Part shown: positions 13,129 through 14,478 of the stretch, in pieces
Layout of the letters: each line of letters begins with the position of its first letter
Position numbering within the stretch: the stretch's first letter is position 1
From: an archaeon
GTDB lineage: Archaea > Thermoproteota > Nitrososphaeria > Conexivisphaerales > UBA164
NCBI GenBank assembly: GCA_021798095.1
Contig: JAJZYL010000016.1
Coordinates: 1 to 14,478 of the forward strand
Direction of reading: 5' to 3'
Length of the DNA: 14,478 bases
The notes under the pieces: generated by a model
What the model was told of the DNA's origin: nothing
The model's input: only the letters and a program-made list of their open reading frames with translations
Databases searched by the model: none
Made by a program: the position numbers and the translations under genes

Positions 13129-14316
13129 TTAAACTGGTGGTTTGTCCCAGGTGCCCCTTACTACCCATACCGGTTCGTCTGGGTTCCATTCCTCCATTCC
13201 ATTGAATTCATACTCCTTGATCATACCATCTTTCACATCAATTCCCAGACCAGGCCTTTTATTGACCTGATAGTACCCATCGATTACAGGCGTCCCATTC
13301 CCAACGAGCTCCCTTTTCCATCTCGGGAAAAAGTCATAAAACGATTCCTGTATTTCAAGGTTAGGTATTGAAGCGTCAAACTGGATCGTTGCGGCATTTT
13401 GAATTGGCCCAAAGGCGTTATGCGGCGCAAGCGTAATCCCAAAGGCCTCCGTAAGTGCCCCCACCTTCCTTATTTCTGTGAATCCGCCGATATTACATAT
13501 GTCGGGCTGCAGGATATCTACAAGCCCTTCGTAAAGGTACTCCATTGCCTGCTCCTTTGATATTATCCTCTCGCCAAGCGCTATCCTTACATCGGCCCTA
13601 TTTCTATAGTTTCTCAGCCCCATCAGGTCATTGGGGTGAACCGGCTCTTCCATGAAAAGTGGATCGTACTGGCCAATTTCATCCGCTATCATTATAGCTG
13701 ATTTTGAATTGAACCTTCCGTGATGTTCGATCATCAGTTCGACTCCATTGCCTACGCTCTCCCGCACGGCCCTGACTATTTCTGAGCTGGCCTTTAGCCC
13801 GTTTCTATCTATTCTATCATAATATCCTCCAAATGGGTCAAATTTTAGCGCACGATATCCCATCTTAACCGTCGTATCGGCCTTTTTCGCGAAATCGTCA
13901 GGCGTTTTGCAATCGCTGTACCATCCATTTGCATATACCGGTATCCTTTCCCTGTACAACCCTCCCATTAGCCTGTGAACAGGCGCCCCAAGTGACTTAC
14001 CGATTAGATCCCATAGCGCGATGTCAACCGCACTATAGGCTGAAGTAGACTCAAATGAACTGTGCATGTAAAAGTCGTTCTTTTCCCATTCCACCCGGTT
14101 CCTCTCGACCTCAGATGGGTCAAGGCCGGTGTATATCCTGCCAATTTCTTCTATTGCGTGGAGCATAGGTTCAGCTCTTAGTGTCGGTACAGCTTCTCCA
14201 TAACCCACTAGGCCATCAGAAGTTTCGACCTTTACCAGCACCATTACGGACGCCCACGTCGCAGGTCCCTCCTTGTTTCCAAGAATGTGCCCTTCTACGC
14301 GACTTATTTTACTCAT
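13129..14316 (-). CDS. gnaD: D-gluconate dehydratase (enolase superfamily)
   Basis: A 395-residue Mg-dependent dehydratase of the mandelate racemase branch, expected to turn gluconate into 2-keto-3-deoxygluconate. The N-terminal cap has GLVGYGEAVP (35-44). In the barrel, K158 and D160 of ALKFDPFGG form the K-x-D motif, metal ligands are probably E197 (IEHHGRF), E223 (FMEEP) and E249 (ALGER), and H299 in APHNAFGPI is the likely base with D272 of QPDICNIGG. This set fits gluconate/galactonate dehydratases of Thermoplasma and Picrophilus. The ATG at 14316 lies 24-29 bases after a TATA box. It is convergent with the glucose dehydrogenase gene, which supplies its substrate precursor. Related sugar acids (galactonate, arabinonate) are possible substrates; the neighbouring KDG aldolase supports gluconate. 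Confidence 0.88.
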   Translation of the reverse strand: MSKISRVEGHILGNKEGPATWASVMVLVKVETSDGLVGYGEAVPTLRAEPMLHAIEEIGRIYTGLDPSEVERNRVEWEKNDFYMHSSFESTSAYSAVDIALWDLIGKSLGAPVHRLMGGLYRERIPVYANGWYSDCKTPDDFAKKADTTVKMGYRALKFDPFGGYYDRIDRNGLKASSEIVRAVRESVGNGVELMIEHHGRFNSKSAIMIADEIGQYDPLFMEEPVHPNDLMGLRNYRNRADVRIALGERIISKEQAMEYLYEGLVDILQPDICNIGGFTEIRKVGALTEAFGITLAPHNAFGPIQNAATIQFDASIPNLEIQESFYDFFPRWKRELVGNGTPVIDGYYQVNKRPGLGIDVKDGMIKEYEFNGMEEWNPDEPVWVVRGTWDKPPV

Positions 14317-14339
14317 AACATCTAGTTTTATTTATCACC

Positions 14340-14345
14340 TATAAA
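14340..14345 (-). promoter_or_regulatory. TATA box of the gluconate dehydratase gene
   Basis: TTTATA on the minus strand lies at -29 to -24 from the ATG at 14316, the spacing expected for a leaderless transcript. Confidence 0.6.
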
Positions 14346-14405
14346 GATGTTGGGGGCCTTTTTTCCAAGCGAAAAGATGAGGCCTCACTGCGGAGGAAAA
14401 TGCAC

Positions 14406-14432
14406 GGGCTTCCCTAACAACGGTTACAGCCC
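14406..14432. repeat. Two-part hairpin before an outward TATA box
   Basis: GGGCT (14406-14410) pairs with AGCCC (14428-14432), and inside it TAAC (14415-14418) pairs with GTTA (14423-14426) around a four-base loop. It directly adjoins the TATA box at 14433-14439, so as DNA it could be an operator. Confidence 0.4.
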
Positions 14433-14439
14433 TTAAATA
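14433..14439 (+). promoter_or_regulatory. Candidate TATA box pointing out of the window
   Basis: TTAAATA would place a transcription start near 14460-14466. The downstream gene lies past the window edge and cannot be named. Confidence 0.4.
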
Positions 14440-14478
14440 CCACGCCTGTTGCGATATTGCCGGCTGAACATCAAGCTG

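Larger units (their letters stand above)
14317..14478. other. Spacer upstream of gluconate dehydratase, to the window end
   Basis: It contains the gluconate dehydratase promoter, a run GGGGGCCTTTTTT at about 14352-14364 on the plus strand, an 8-base palindrome GAGGCCTC (14379-14386), a hairpin at 14406-14432 and a TATA box at 14433-14439. No coding region can be assigned. A divergent gene or stable RNA probably begins near or beyond the window end. Confidence 0.45.

Noticed and set aside
14379..14386. GAGGCCTC palindrome
   Set aside because: Eight bases, isolated, and likely by chance.
1..14478. Mobile elements, CRISPR arrays, defence genes or toxin-antitoxin pairs
   Set aside because: No transposase, integrase, terminal repeats, regularly spaced repeats or such gene families were seen; the content is ordinary central carbon metabolism.

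Overview
The window looks like a chromosomal piece of a thermoacidophilic archaeon of the Thermoplasmatales (Thermoplasma/Picrophilus-like). The reasons are the glucose dehydrogenase, which closely matches my recollection of the Thermoplasma acidophilum enzyme, the AldT-type glyceraldehyde dehydrogenase, Arg codons that are mostly AGG/AGA with heavy ATA use for Ile, archaeal TATA boxes about 25-30 bases before start codons (leaderless transcripts), and a tRNA gene without encoded CCA. Genus assignment from memory alone is tentative.

Layout. (1) Bases 2-781, plus strand: the 3' part of an ADP-forming acetyl-CoA synthetase with fused alpha and beta parts, cut by the window edge. (2) Bases 782-1321: a non-coding stretch holding one tRNA-Gly(CCC). 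(3) Bases 1322-5481, minus strand: a glycogen module read as debranching enzyme, GT4/GT5-type glycogen synthase, and short GH57 amylase, the last two overlapping by 4 bases. (4) Bases 5482-5775: a divergent spacer with the debranching-enzyme promoter and a dense set of inverted repeats that may be a small RNA or control element. (5) Bases 5776-9621, plus strand: two GH15 enzymes of different subfamilies, a glucoamylase of the MJ1610 type and a trehalase-type protein, each with its own promoter. (6) Bases 9678-13128, plus strand: a tight operon of glyceraldehyde dehydrogenase, 2-keto-3-deoxygluconate aldolase and glucose dehydrogenase, joined by two 4-base start/stop overlaps. (7) Bases 13129-14316, minus strand: gluconate dehydratase, convergent with the operon with no spacer. 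(8) Bases 14317-14478: its promoter, plus a hairpin and a TATA box pointing out of the window.

How it fits together. None of the glycoside hydrolases carries a signal peptide, so they probably act in the cytoplasm on stored glycogen and on trehalose. Debranching enzyme, GH57 and GH15 enzymes would release glucose. Glucose dehydrogenase, gluconate dehydratase, KDG aldolase and glyceraldehyde dehydrogenase then carry out the non-phosphorylative Entner-Doudoroff route to pyruvate and glycerate. The acetyl-CoA synthetase would recover ATP at the end as acetate is formed. Glycerate kinase, pyruvate oxidoreductase and sugar transporters are not in the window. The notable points are the grouping of four pathway enzymes beside the glycogen and trehalose genes, and the unexplained structured spacer at 5585-5716. 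I found no mobile element, CRISPR array or defence system.
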